64,000 nucleotides of DNA, from contig NZ_LYMK01000001.1 in NCBI RefSeq assembly GCF_002157355.1, positions 124,001 through 188,000 on the forward strand. Direction: 5' to 3'. The first letter of the stretch is position 1. Every line of letters starts with the position of its first letter. The stretch is from Variovorax sp. JS1663. GTDB taxonomy: Bacteria; Pseudomonadota; Gammaproteobacteria; Burkholderiales; Burkholderiaceae_C. Under the pieces are notes generated by a model that had not been told where the DNA came from, did no database searches, and saw only the letters and a list, made by a program, of their open reading frames with translations. The position numbers and the translations under genes are program-made. Positions 1 to 8,131 of this stretch are shown here, piece after piece.

Positions 1-1470
1 CTCCTGCCACTTCGGATGCGGAACCCCGACCACCGCGGCGTCGCGCACGGCCGGGTGGCCCATGAGCAGGTTTTCCATGTCGATGGAAGAGATCCATTCG
101 CCACCGCTCTTGATCACGTCCTTGATGCGGTCGGTAACCTTGAGGTAGCCGTTCTCGTCCACCGTGCCGACATCGCCCGAGCGCCACCAGCCGCCCTCCA
201 GGAAGCGATCGCCCGAATCGGGCATGTCGTGGTAACTGGTCGTGATCCAGGGGCCGCGCAGGCAAATCTCGCCGGCCGACTGGCCGTCGTGCGGCAGATC
301 CTGGTCGTTGGCATCGAGGATGCGGATGTCCACGCCGGTCAGGACCAGGCCCTGCTTGCGCTTGAGATTCCACCGCTCGTCCTGAGTCAAGCGCTTCCTC
401 AACGTGGGCTTGAGGCGGTTGACGGTCACCAGCGTCGTGGCTTCGGTGGCGCCGTAGCCGTGCACCACCTCGGCACCCGTGAGTTCGTGGAAGCCGATCA
501 TCATCGACAGCGGCGGCTCGCTCGCGCCGGACAGCATGCGCATGCGGCTGAAGTCCGGCTTGACCGGCAGCGTCTCGATGTACTGCAGCATCGGTTGGAA
601 GATGGCCGGTGCGCCGTTGGTGATGGTCACGCCCTCGGCAATCATGGTGTCGACCAGCGGCTTGGTGTCCTCGGCAGCGTAGCGTCCCGGCAGCACGATC
701 TTGTCGGCCAGCAGCGTGGCGGCCTGTGGTAAGCCCCAGCACTGCCCGTGGAACATGGGCGTGATGAGCATGACGCAGTCGTCCAGCGTCATGCCCATGT
801 TGGTGGCCATGCCCGTGGAGTGCAGGTAGATGCCGCGGTGCGAGTAGTACACGCCCTTGGGTTTGCCCGTGGTGCCGGTGGTGTAGCAGGCGCTGTAAGC
901 CGAGGTTTCGTCGATCTCGGGCCAGTCGATCTTGGCATCAGCAGCGGCCAGCAGGTCTTCGTAGTGCAGCAGCGGTTTCAGCGTGGTCTTGATCTGGTCC
1001 AGCGGCTTGTCGGTCATCACGATCCAGCCCTTGATCTGGGGCGAGTTCGCTGCGACGGATTCGGCGATCGGCAGCAAGGACTCGTCCACGCAAACGTAAG
1101 ACACCTTGCTGTGGCCGACCACGTAGCCCAGGTCCTCGGCGCCCAGGCGCAGATTCATCTGCAGCATGACCGCGCCCAGGCCGGGGATGGACCAGTACAG
1201 CTCGAAGTGGCGCCGGCTGTTCCAGTCCAGCACACCGACGCGGTCGCCCGGCTCGACACCGAGCGCGCGCAGCGCATTGGCGCTGCGGCAGACGCGCGCG
1301 TAGCAGTCGGCATAGGTGTAGCGATCCCAGCCGCCATCGGGTGTGCGGTAGACGATCTCCTGGTCCCCGTGGGTGCGCGCGGCGTGCCGGATCAGCGTCG
1401 TGGTGTTGAGCTGGCGTTCGTTGCCCGTGGTGGACGGGCAGCCGCGGATGGGCTGGGTGGTGCTGGTCAT
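1..1470 (-). CDS. AMP-dependent acyl-CoA synthetase (fatty-acid--CoA ligase family), 3' end outside window
   Basis: Activates a carboxylic acid to its acyl-CoA through an acyl-adenylate. 490 residues are visible and the frame is still open at base 1; about 50 C-terminal residues should be missing. Visible signatures are the P-loop [12 protein letters not shown], the YGATEATT motif and the adenylate-binding stretch [10 protein letters not shown] followed by [13 protein letters not shown]. These fit the medium/long-chain ligase branch (about 540 residues). AGGAG sits eight bases before the ATG. The gene is last in an operon with the CoA-transferase (11-base gap) and acyl-CoA dehydrogenase, and so probably feeds an acyl-CoA degradation route. 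The substrate cannot be read from sequence. Confidence 0.93.
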   Translation of the reverse strand, partial: MTSTTQPIRGCPSTTGNERQLNTTTLIRHAARTHGDQEIVYRTPDGGWDRYTYADCYARVCRSANALRALGVEPGDRVGVLDWNSRRHFELYWSIPGLGAVMLQMNLRLGAEDLGYVVGHSKVSYVCVDESLLPIAESVAANSPQIKGWIVMTDKPLDQIKTTLKPLLHYEDLLAAADAKIDWPEIDETSAYSACYTTGTTGKPKGVYYSHRGIYLHSTGMATNMGMTLDDCVMLITPMFHGQCWGLPQAATLLADKIVLPGRYAAEDTKPLVDTMIAEGVTITNGAPAIFQPMLQYIETLPVKPDFSRMRMLSGASEPPLSMMIGFHELTGAEVVHGYGATEATTLVTVNRLKPTLRKRLTQDERWNLKRKQGLVLTGVDIRILDANDQDLPHDGQSAGEICLRGPWITTSYHDMPDSGDRFLEGGWWRSGDVGTVDENGYLKVTDRIKDVIKSGGEWISSIDMENLLMGHPAVRDAAVVGVPHPKWQE

Positions 1471-1481
1471 TTTCTGGTCTC

Positions 1482-2549
1482 CTAAGTAATTGCGTTGAGT
1501 GCCTGGAACCGTGGGGCCGGGGCCGCCTCGATGGCGCCGGAGGGGGTGGTCTGGTAGATACCCCGTGCCGCGTTGTGCGGATGCCGCGCCGCCTCGGCCA
1601 GGCTGAGCACGGGCGCGAAGCAGGCGTCGCTGCCTTCGAGCAACGCGCACCAGTGCGCCCTGGGTTGGCTGCGGATGAGGGCCGCAATGCGCTCCTTCAG
1701 CGCTGGCCACGTCGTCGTGTCGTACTGGTCGGCAGGGTTCACGTCCGTCAGGCCCAGCTTCGACAGCAGCAGTGCGTGGAACGCGGGCTCCACCACCGCG
1801 AGGCTGATGAAGCCGCCGTCGGCACAGGCGTACACGTCATAGAACGGCGAATCGTGAAACGGGCTCGGCTTCGTGCCGTCGATCTGCCCATTGGCGCGAA
1901 TCCAATGCACCAGCGTGCCCATCATGGCCACGATGTCGATGATGGCGGCATCCACGACCCGGCCGCGGCCACTGCCCCTACCGTTACCGCGCGCATCGAC
2001 CAGCGCGCAGGCGACACCGAAGGCCATGCCCAGCGCCCCGGCCGCGTCCCCGAGCACCGAGGGCGGCACGATGGGCATCTGCCCCTTGCGGGCCGACAGC
2101 GACAGCAGGCCCGTCAGCGCCACGTAGTTCAGGTCGTGGCCAGCGGCCCGGGAGAGCGGGCCGTCCTGGCCCCAGCCCGTCATCCGGCCATAGACCAGCT
2201 TGGGGTTGCGCGCCGCGCATTCGGCGGGGCCGAACCCCAGCCGTTCCATCACGCCGGGGCGAAAGCCTTCGATCAGAACGTCGGACTGGCCGATCAGATC
2301 CAGGGCGCGCGCCTTGCCGCCGGGCGACTTCAGGTCGGTGATCTCGACCGTCTTGCCCCGGTGCAGCGGGTTGGCCGCCGCCCCGCCCAGCGGCTGCGCC
2401 CCGGCGGCCTGCTCGGCCCGTGTCAGCGCAATCACCTCGGCACCCATGTCGGCCAGCATCATGGCGGCCAGCGGGCCCGGCCCGATCCCTTCGAACTCCA
2501 CCACACGGACGCCGTGCAGTGGCTTTTGCAGCATGTGCGAGGCGTTCAC
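1482..2549 (-). CDS. CaiB/BaiF CoA-transferase family protein (alpha-methylacyl-CoA racemase-like)
   Basis: Family III CoA-transferase fold, 355 residues from GTG at 2549, whose first bases overlap the TGA of the upstream dehydrogenase (GTGA). An ATG five codons later (2534) is the alternative start. The opening (LHGVRVVEFEGIGPGPLAAM, then LADMGAEVI) and the segment FRPGVMERLG...NPKLVYGRMTGWGQDGP...GHDLNY resemble alpha-methylacyl-CoA racemases more than oxalate/formate-type transferases; the Asp of GHDLNY is the expected catalytic Asp. In a pathway with an acyl-CoA dehydrogenase it would epimerise 2-methyl-branched acyl-CoA, or move CoA between acids. Racemase versus transferase is not decided. 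Confidence 0.88.
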   Translation of the reverse strand: MNASHMLQKPLHGVRVVEFEGIGPGPLAAMMLADMGAEVIALTRAEQAAGAQPLGGAAANPLHRGKTVEITDLKSPGGKARALDLIGQSDVLIEGFRPGVMERLGFGPAECAARNPKLVYGRMTGWGQDGPLSRAAGHDLNYVALTGLLSLSARKGQMPIVPPSVLGDAAGALGMAFGVACALVDARGNGRGSGRGRVVDAAIIDIVAMMGTLVHWIRANGQIDGTKPSPFHDSPFYDVYACADGGFISLAVVEPAFHALLLSKLGLTDVNPADQYDTTTWPALKERIAALIRSQPRAHWCALLEGSDACFAPVLSLAEAARHPHNAARGIYQTTPSGAIEAAPAPRFQALNAIT

Positions 2550-3691
2550 AGCTTCCTCGCAATCAGTTCTTTCATGACCTCGTTCGCGCCGCCGTAGATC
2601 TTCTGCACGCGCGAGGTGGTGTACATGCGCGCGATCGGGTATTCGTACATGTAGCCGTAGCCGCCGAACATCTGCAGGCACTCGTCCACCACGCGGCACT
2701 GCTGCTCGCTGCACCACCACTTGGCCATGTACGCGGCTTCGGCGTCGAGCTTTCCGTCCAGCAGCCGCTGGATGCAGTCGTTGACGAAGGTGCGCACCAC
2801 GTGAGCGGTGGTGGCGATCTCGGCCAGCTTGTGGCGCGTGGTCTGCATCTCGAACAGCGGTGCGCCGAAAATCTTGCGCTCCTTCGTGTATTCGACGGTG
2901 AGTTCCAGGGCCCGGTCGATGATGGCCGCCGCAGGCACGGCGATGGTCATGCGTTCGTAGGGCAACTGGCCCATCAACTGCTTGAAACCAAGCCCTTCGA
3001 CGCCCCCCAGGACTTGATCGACCGGCACGCGCACCCCGTCGAAGAAGAGTTCGGCGGTGTCCGACGCATGCAGGCCGATCTTGTCGAGCAGGCGGCCCAC
3101 GCGGAACCCTGGCAGGTTCTCGGTCTCCACCACGATCAGCGAAAGGCCTCGGCTGCCCGCCTCGCCGGTGCGTGCGACCACAATCAGCAGATTGCAGGTG
3201 TAGCCGTTGGTGATGAAGGTCTTGGCACCGTCGATCACGTAGTGGTCGCCATCACGGCGCGCGCGGGTGGCGATGGCCTTGAGGTCCGTCCCGCAGCCGG
3301 GTTCGGTCATCGCAATGCCGAGCAGCATCTCGCCGCTGCTCAGCTTGGGCAGCCAGCGCTGCTTCTGCTCCTCGGTGCCGTAGTCCATGATGTAGTGCGC
3401 AGCGATGCTGTTCACCTGGACGTTGTTGGGCATTTCCGCTCTGGTCAACTCATCCTGTACCACCAGCTGGTAGGCAATGCTGGCCCCGGTGCCGCCGTAG
3501 GCTTCGGGCATTTCGGGCAGCATGAACCCCATCTCGCCGAAGGGCCGCCAGGTCTCGCGCGGGACGTAGCCCTGTTCGCGCCAAGCGGGCAGGTGCGGAG
3601 CCATCTCGGCGGCGATGTAGCGGCGCACCTGGTCGCGAAAGGTCTCGATGTCGCTGTCCATCCAGGGTTGACGGTGCAATTGCGGCAGCAT
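2546..3691 (-). CDS. Acyl-CoA dehydrogenase
   Basis: FAD enzyme that makes the alpha,beta-double bond in an acyl-CoA and hands electrons to ETF. 381 residues, the normal length of a short ACAD. It shows the flavin/substrate segment AMTEPGCGTDLKAI, the FITNGYTCN stretch, and the C-terminal MFGGYGYMYEYPIARMY...IYGGANEVMKELIARKL characteristic of the family. GAGGAG stands eight bases before ATG 3691. First gene of the operon leading to the CoA-transferase and acyl-CoA ligase, and downstream of the conserved element at 3819-3911. The electron acceptor is probably the ETF encoded at 9938-11633. Confidence 0.95.
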   Translation of the reverse strand: MLPQLHRQPWMDSDIETFRDQVRRYIAAEMAPHLPAWREQGYVPRETWRPFGEMGFMLPEMPEAYGGTGASIAYQLVVQDELTRAEMPNNVQVNSIAAHYIMDYGTEEQKQRWLPKLSSGEMLLGIAMTEPGCGTDLKAIATRARRDGDHYVIDGAKTFITNGYTCNLLIVVARTGEAGSRGLSLIVVETENLPGFRVGRLLDKIGLHASDTAELFFDGVRVPVDQVLGGVEGLGFKQLMGQLPYERMTIAVPAAAIIDRALELTVEYTKERKIFGAPLFEMQTTRHKLAEIATTAHVVRTFVNDCIQRLLDGKLDAEAAYMAKWWCSEQQCRVVDECLQMFGGYGYMYEYPIARMYTTSRVQKIYGGANEVMKELIARKL

Positions 3692-3818
3692 GGGAGCGCT
3701 CCTCAGAAGGTTTGTACGATGAAGGTTTGAAAACTTGGCCAGCGATGCGGCCCCGGGTCATGCCCGCATACCCACAACGGGGCGGGCGAAGCGTCGAATC
3801 TCTGCGTTCTCAGTCTGT

Positions 3819-3911
3819 CCAGGGCATATGGTCGGCATTCAGCCCGTGCGCGTCTTGCCCGCCAGTGCATGGCAAGTTGACTTTGCGTGTGCAAGGGAAA
3901 GCCCGGCTGAC
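3819..3911 (-). promoter_or_regulatory. Conserved 93-nt upstream element, copy 1 (acd operon)
   Basis: Read on the minus strand this block aligns without gaps to 7063-7155 on the plus strand, with 72 of 93 bases identical by hand count and 35 of 36 in the core that includes GTCAAC and CATGCACTGGCGGGCAAGAC. The core carries the inverted repeat GCCA-tgcac-TGGC. It lies 127 bases before the ATG of the acyl-CoA dehydrogenase, in the same orientation relative to its gene as copy 2. Bases 3839-3911 also encode the last 23 residues of the AraC regulator. An operator for one of the two AraC-type regulators is the likeliest role; this is inference. Confidence 0.6.
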
Positions 3912-4888
3912 TCGACCGGGCCGATGGCGGAGCCGTGAGCAGTCATGCCGCGTGCATCGCTGGGCGACACTCCAAAGCGTTGTTTGAATGCGCGGCAGAA
4001 ATGGCTGGTGGAGTTGAAGCCCCAGTGAAAGGCGATCGCCGAGACCTGCAGATGCCGGCAGACCGGGTCAACGAGTGTCCGCCAGCACGCTTGCAATCGG
4101 CTTTCCAGGATGTGGCCGACCACCGTGGTATCGCCCTGCGCAAACAGCGCATGAAGGTAACGCAGTGAAATACCGTGCGCCGCGGCGATGCGTGCCGGAC
4201 TCAGGTCATCCTCTTGAAAATGCTGGGCGATGTAGGCAAGTACTCGTTCGCGCAACGCGGCCATGGCCGTGAATCGAGTGGCGCTCTCCGGCTCTGGCAG
4301 CGCAATGTCCAGAAGCCCGATCACCGTGCGGCAAAGGGCGACGTGGGCGGAGGGCGGCACGGCGCCGATCTCCTTTGCCAACCCCATCAGGTGTTGGCTG
4401 AGCAGTGAGCCCACGCCTGTGTGACTGTCAATGCGGCAGGCTGCGGGCGGCTGCTTGCGGCCCGGTAGATGCTCGCGCATGAGCTGCCAGGGAATCATCA
4501 ACGACACGCTGTGGGTTCGTTCCAGCACCTCATAGTCTTGCCGCTGATCGGTACGCCAGAGGAACATGTCGCCCTCGCAGATTGGCGTGTCCCACTGCTG
4601 CAACTGTACTCGGCCGCTCAGGTTCAGCTGCAGCCCCAGGCAGAACTCATCGTCGAATGACGAATGTCCAGGAGGAGACTGCTCGACGCAAGCACCGGTC
4701 ACGGTGCATACCAAGGAGGCTCCGGCGAGTTCGTGTCGCCGCAACTTCGCCTGGAATGCAGCAGGCTTCGCCGGGGAGGAAAGACTCCAGCGCTGGAAGG
4801 AGTCCTTGAGGATCGCTTCCGTCGCATCTATCCTGCCCTCGATGGGCGCATGGTCGATGGACCATTCCATGGGTGACTGTTGCAGCAC
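3839..4888 (-). CDS. AraC-family transcriptional regulator (AraC-like ligand-binding N-domain)
   Basis: 349 residues. GTG at 4888 is chosen because AGGAG lies seven bases upstream; the first ATG (4870) has no ribosome site. The N-terminal 200 residues resemble the AraC-binding-like domain of AlkS/XylS-type activators. The C-terminal 100 residues contain the two-HTH AraC domain: LSPARIAAAHGISLRYLHALF, then AIAFHWGFNSTSHFCRAFKQRFGVSPSDAR. The final 23 residues after the HTH lie inside the conserved promoter element. It is divergent from the SDR gene and directly upstream of the acd operon, so these are its probable targets. Confidence 0.92.
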   Translation of the reverse strand: MLQQSPMEWSIDHAPIEGRIDATEAILKDSFQRWSLSSPAKPAAFQAKLRRHELAGASLVCTVTGACVEQSPPGHSSFDDEFCLGLQLNLSGRVQLQQWDTPICEGDMFLWRTDQRQDYEVLERTHSVSLMIPWQLMREHLPGRKQPPAACRIDSHTGVGSLLSQHLMGLAKEIGAVPPSAHVALCRTVIGLLDIALPEPESATRFTAMAALRERVLAYIAQHFQEDDLSPARIAAAHGISLRYLHALFAQGDTTVVGHILESRLQACWRTLVDPVCRHLQVSAIAFHWGFNSTSHFCRAFKQRFGVSPSDARGMTAHGSAIGPVESAGLSLAHAKSTCHALAGKTRTG

Positions 4889-5156
4889 TTGTCGTCTCCT
4901 GAATCTGCCCCCAGACGCCGCAGCCCATCGGGACCGGAGCGTCGACACCGTGGCGTGCTTTCGTGCGGCGCTCAGGGTACCCAAGGCATACAGGCAATCG
5001 TAGGCAGCGGTGCTTGGCGCGGCAATGACGGATGGTCTCGATCAACTGACAAGGCACCTCTTTCGACGGATGGGGGAGCGAGGCAACCCCGCAGCCGAGC
5101 GGCCCTGCGCTAACCTCCCGGCATCGACGGCGAACTGAAGATGCAAGGAGACGATG

Positions 5157-5927
5157 ATGGATCTGGGTGCAATGCTGGCAGGCAAGCGGGTGCTGGTCAC
5201 GGGGGCCTCGTCGGGCCTGGGCGAGAACTTCGCTCGGCTGGCTGCTGGTTGCAAGGCCAAGGTAGTGATTGGGGCGCGGCGCAAGGCGCGGCTCGACAAA
5301 CTCGCCCAGGAACTCGAAAAGCTCGGTTCGCCTCAGGTCACGGTGCTGGAAATGGATGTGGCTTCCGAGCAGTCCATCGACGACGCCTTCGCCGAGATAG
5401 ACGCCTCGGGCACCATCCTCGACGTGGTGGTTAACAACGCCGGGGCTTCCAACGACGCCTTGTCGCTCACGCTGCCTGCGTCCGACTTCGACTCGCTGAT
5501 GGAGACCAACGTGCGCGGCGTGTGGCTGGTGGCCGCGCGTGCCGCGCAGCGCTGGGTGGATGCGGGGCGGGGAGGCTCAGTCATCAACATCGCATCGATC
5601 CTGGGCGAACGCGTGATGCCGGGCGCCATGCTGTATGCCACGTCCAAGGCTGCAGTCGTGCACATGACCAAGAGCCTGGCGCTCGAATGGGCGCGCCACG
5701 GCATTCGCGTCAATGCCATCGAGCCGGGCTACATCGACACCGAGATGACCGATGCCATGTGGGATACCGACCATGGCAAGGCGCTTATCAAGCGCATCCC
5801 GATGCGCCGCCTGGGTAAGCCGGAGGAGCTCAACGGTCTGTTCCTGCTGTTCGCGACCGAGGCCGGGTCGTGGATGACCGGCGCCTGCGTGCCAGTGGAT
5901 GGCGGGCATCTGTGCTCGTCGCTTTGA
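5157..5927 (+). CDS. Short-chain dehydrogenase/reductase (SDR, classical)
   Basis: NAD(P)-dependent oxidoreductase of 256 residues. It has the nucleotide motif TGASSGLG, the NNAG motif, the active-site Ser in INIASILG, and YATSK with the catalytic Tyr and Lys; it ends in WMTGACVPVDGGH. Two ATGs stand side by side (5154, 5157); AAGGAG ends three bases before the first and six before the second, so the second is preferred. In an acyl-CoA cluster it could act as a 3-hydroxyacyl-CoA dehydrogenase, but SDR specificity cannot be read here. Flanked by two AraC-type regulators. Confidence 0.93.
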   Translation: MDLGAMLAGKRVLVTGASSGLGENFARLAAGCKAKVVIGARRKARLDKLAQELEKLGSPQVTVLEMDVASEQSIDDAFAEIDASGTILDVVVNNAGASNDALSLTLPASDFDSLMETNVRGVWLVAARAAQRWVDAGRGGSVINIASILGERVMPGAMLYATSKAAVVHMTKSLALEWARHGIRVNAIEPGYIDTEMTDAMWDTDHGKALIKRIPMRRLGKPEELNGLFLLFATEAGSWMTGACVPVDGGHLCSSL

Positions 5928-5949
5928 GTGCGACCGCGTCGAAGCAGCG

Positions 5950-6978
5950 CTACGTTTTTTGGGTGCGCGAACGATAGACGCCTGGCGTGCTGCCGGTCCA
6001 TGACTTGAAGGCCCGCTGGAAGGCGGTGCCGTCGGCGAACCCCAACTCGGCGGCGATGGCGCTCAGCGCGGCATCGGTGCTGGTCAACCGAACGATCGCC
6101 ATGTCGCGCCGTAACTCGTCCTTCAGCACCTGAAAGGACTTGCCCTCCACGGCCAGATGCCGCTGCAGTGCGCTGACCGACATGTGCAAGCGCTGCGCGG
6201 CGACAGTCAGATCGGGCCACTCCGGGCACGCTTGCTGCAATAGCGCGCGCACCCGCGCGCTGGCTGTCCGCTCGATTAGACGCGGGCCGATCAGGTTGCC
6301 CGGTGTGGCACGCAAAAAGGTCTGGAGCGCGGCGGTGTCACGGCGCATCGGCTGCGTGAATGCGGATGCCTCGAACCAGACCGCCGACCGCGCCTGCCCG
6401 AACCGCAACGTGCCCGAGAAGATTTGGGCATAGTCTGCGGCACGCGGCGGTGGCTCGAAGGCAAAATCGAGCCCTCTGGGCACCAGTCGGCCGCCGTGCA
6501 GCCATACCAGCAGACGCCAGAAAACGCGCAACAGCAGCCCGTGCAGGAAGTCTGAATGTTTGCCCAGGGCGTGGCGCACGTCCAGAGCAGCACCCTTGAG
6601 CAAGCCATCAGAGACGGGCACAAGCGCCACGTCGTCCTGCAGCAGGGCGAAGGATGCACTCACGCGCTGCAAGGCGGCTGCCAGCGTCTTGGCCCCGAGC
6701 GTAGAGCGAGCCATCAGCGCAAAGCTGCCGCAGCGCAACGGCCGACCGTGTAGATGGCCTAGGCATTCGTCGTCCAAGCTGTTCTTCACGGCACTGAAGA
6801 GTGCGATGTATTGCTCTATGGTCACACGCGACTGCTCCAGATGCAGCAGCGACTCGGCGATGCGGGCCTGCGCCAGAACGCCATCCAGCCAGGACTCGGT
6901 GGCCAGTCCTTTGCTGCGCGCGCCGTCGAGCAGGCCATGCACGGCAAAAACAGGAACAGTGACGACGGGTTTCAACAT
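5950..6978 (-). CDS. AraC-family transcriptional regulator (OruR/ArgR-like, arabinose-binding-type N-domain)
   Basis: 342 residues from ATG 6978; an in-frame TTG at 6993 is possible but neither has a good Shine-Dalgarno. The first 220 residues have the pattern of the Arabinose_bd domain (the GCVHLL-like region reads MARSTLGAKTLAAALQRVSASFALL, with RVFWRLLVWLHG later), typical of OruR and related regulators. The C-terminal HTH includes LTVAAQRLHMSVSALQRHL and LSAIAAELGFADGTAFQRAFKSWTGSTPGVYR. The gene faces away from the nitroreductase gene; the space between holds copy 2 of the conserved element. Confidence 0.92.
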   Translation of the reverse strand: MLKPVVTVPVFAVHGLLDGARSKGLATESWLDGVLAQARIAESLLHLEQSRVTIEQYIALFSAVKNSLDDECLGHLHGRPLRCGSFALMARSTLGAKTLAAALQRVSASFALLQDDVALVPVSDGLLKGAALDVRHALGKHSDFLHGLLLRVFWRLLVWLHGGRLVPRGLDFAFEPPPRAADYAQIFSGTLRFGQARSAVWFEASAFTQPMRRDTAALQTFLRATPGNLIGPRLIERTASARVRALLQQACPEWPDLTVAAQRLHMSVSALQRHLAVEGKSFQVLKDELRRDMAIVRLTSTDAALSAIAAELGFADGTAFQRAFKSWTGSTPGVYRSRTQKT

Positions 6979-7272
6979 GGTCAAAGGGAGCAACGATAGC
7001 TGGCGCTGAATCCGAAATTACACCAAGAAAACGGCCCGCTAACGATGTAGCGTCCGGCTGCGGTCAACCGGATTTTGCCTTGTGCATACAAAGTCAACTC
7101 GCCATGCACTGGCGGGCAAGACGCGTATGTGCCGAGTGCCCAGAATACCGCTTGGTAGCACACCCAGGGACGACCCGTGGACGTTCGGCATCGATGCATT
7201 CGCATGAATGCTTCTTCGGCAACGGCATGTCGGTGTGCTCACCCGAATAGCCCAGCAACCAGGAGAGAGTGA
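6979..7272 (+). promoter_or_regulatory. Divergent intergenic region between araC-type and nitroreductase genes
   Basis: 294 bases with no credible ORF. It carries the conserved 93-nt element (7063-7155) and, at its right end, the ribosome site AGGAGAGAG before ATG 7273. No clear sigma-70 promoter hexamer pair can be named by eye. Confidence 0.55.
7063..7155 (+). promoter_or_regulatory. Conserved 93-nt upstream element, copy 2 (nitroreductase gene)
   Basis: Partner of the block at 3819-3911 and in the same orientation relative to its gene. It ends 117 bases before the nitroreductase ATG, ten bases (about one helical turn) closer than copy 1 is to its gene. Similarity stops at both edges: the leader sequences beyond it do not align. 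Here the element does not overlap a regulator ORF, which argues that it is the DNA site that is conserved and not the coding tail seen in copy 1. Confidence 0.6.
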
Positions 7273-7974
7273 ATGTCTGTCTGCGCCGTGCCTTTGCGCA
7301 ACATGCTGATTGATGCGGTGATGCGCGAACGTCGTTCCGTGCGCGCCTTTCTGCCGACCCCGGTGTCGCAAGAAGCGGTGGCCCAGATTCTGTCGGTGGC
7401 AGCCAGCGCGCCCAGTGGCACCAACACCCAGCCGTGGCATGTCATTGCCGTGGCGGGCGAGGCGAGGAAGCGCCTATGCGACCGTGTATTGCACGCCTTT
7501 CACCATGAAGAGGGAGAGCACCAGTCCGAATACGACATCTACCCGGCCGAGTTCTTCGAGCCCTACCTGACCAGGCGGCGTCGGTGCGGTTTCGCTCTTT
7601 ATGCCGCAGTCGGAATCTCCAAGGGAGATACGGATGCCATGCGCGCTCAACATGCACGCAACTTTGCCTTCTTCGATGCGCCGGTCGGTTTGATCTTCAC
7701 CTTGGACCGGCGCATGGTGCAGAGCAGTTGGGTGGACTACGGGATGTTCTTACAGAACATCATGCTGGCGGCCCGCGCACGAGGCCTGGATACCTGTTCG
7801 CAGATGGCGTGGACCCTTTACCCGCGCCTTCTGGCTGAAGCCCTGCAAATCCCGGACGGGCAGATGGTCCTGTGCGGCATGGCACTGGGCTATGCCGACC
7901 CGGCGGCCGTGGTGAACCGCGTGCGCACCGAGCGTGAGCCGGTCGAGAACTTCACACGCTTCAGCGGCTTCTAG
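7273..7974 (+). CDS. Nitroreductase-family flavoprotein
   Basis: FMN-dependent oxidoreductase fold, 233 residues. The flavin-binding opening MRERRSVRAFLPTPV, the SAPSGTNTQPWHV motif and the C-terminal CGMALGYADP are standard for the family. AGGAGAGAG lies seven bases before the ATG. The first 14 residues (MSVCAVPLRNMLID) are not typical of nitroreductases; they match the start of the next gene, an acyl-CoA dehydrogenase (MSTYAAPLRDMLF), at DNA level too. Context suggests a redox step or flavin reduction in the acyl-CoA pathway. Substrate unknown. Confidence 0.9.
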   Translation: MSVCAVPLRNMLIDAVMRERRSVRAFLPTPVSQEAVAQILSVAASAPSGTNTQPWHVIAVAGEARKRLCDRVLHAFHHEEGEHQSEYDIYPAEFFEPYLTRRRRCGFALYAAVGISKGDTDAMRAQHARNFAFFDAPVGLIFTLDRRMVQSSWVDYGMFLQNIMLAARARGLDTCSQMAWTLYPRLLAEALQIPDGQMVLCGMALGYADPAAVVNRVRTEREPVENFTRFSGF

Positions 7975-8131
7975 AAATCTTGTCATACCAACTAATCGCG
8001 TCGTAAGCCGCCTGAGAAATTCAGCCGCCCTGAAGCGGTTGATCGACCGGGCCTTGTCCTGGTGGGTAGGGTCATGCATGGATGTATGCCCTATGGGGCA
8101 GACGGGTTGAACCCACAAAGAGGAGTAAGCA

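Noticed and set aside
16..1485. Long plus-strand frames over the acyl-CoA synthetase
   Set aside because: They are shadows of the minus-strand gene: composition is odd (His/Val/Ala-rich), there are no ribosome sites, and the minus frame has all the AMP-ligase motifs.
5008..5032. Possible third copy of the 93-nt element upstream of the SDR gene
   Set aside because: TGCTTGGCGCGGCAATGACG resembles the core only with gaps and over fewer than 20 bases; this is within chance.
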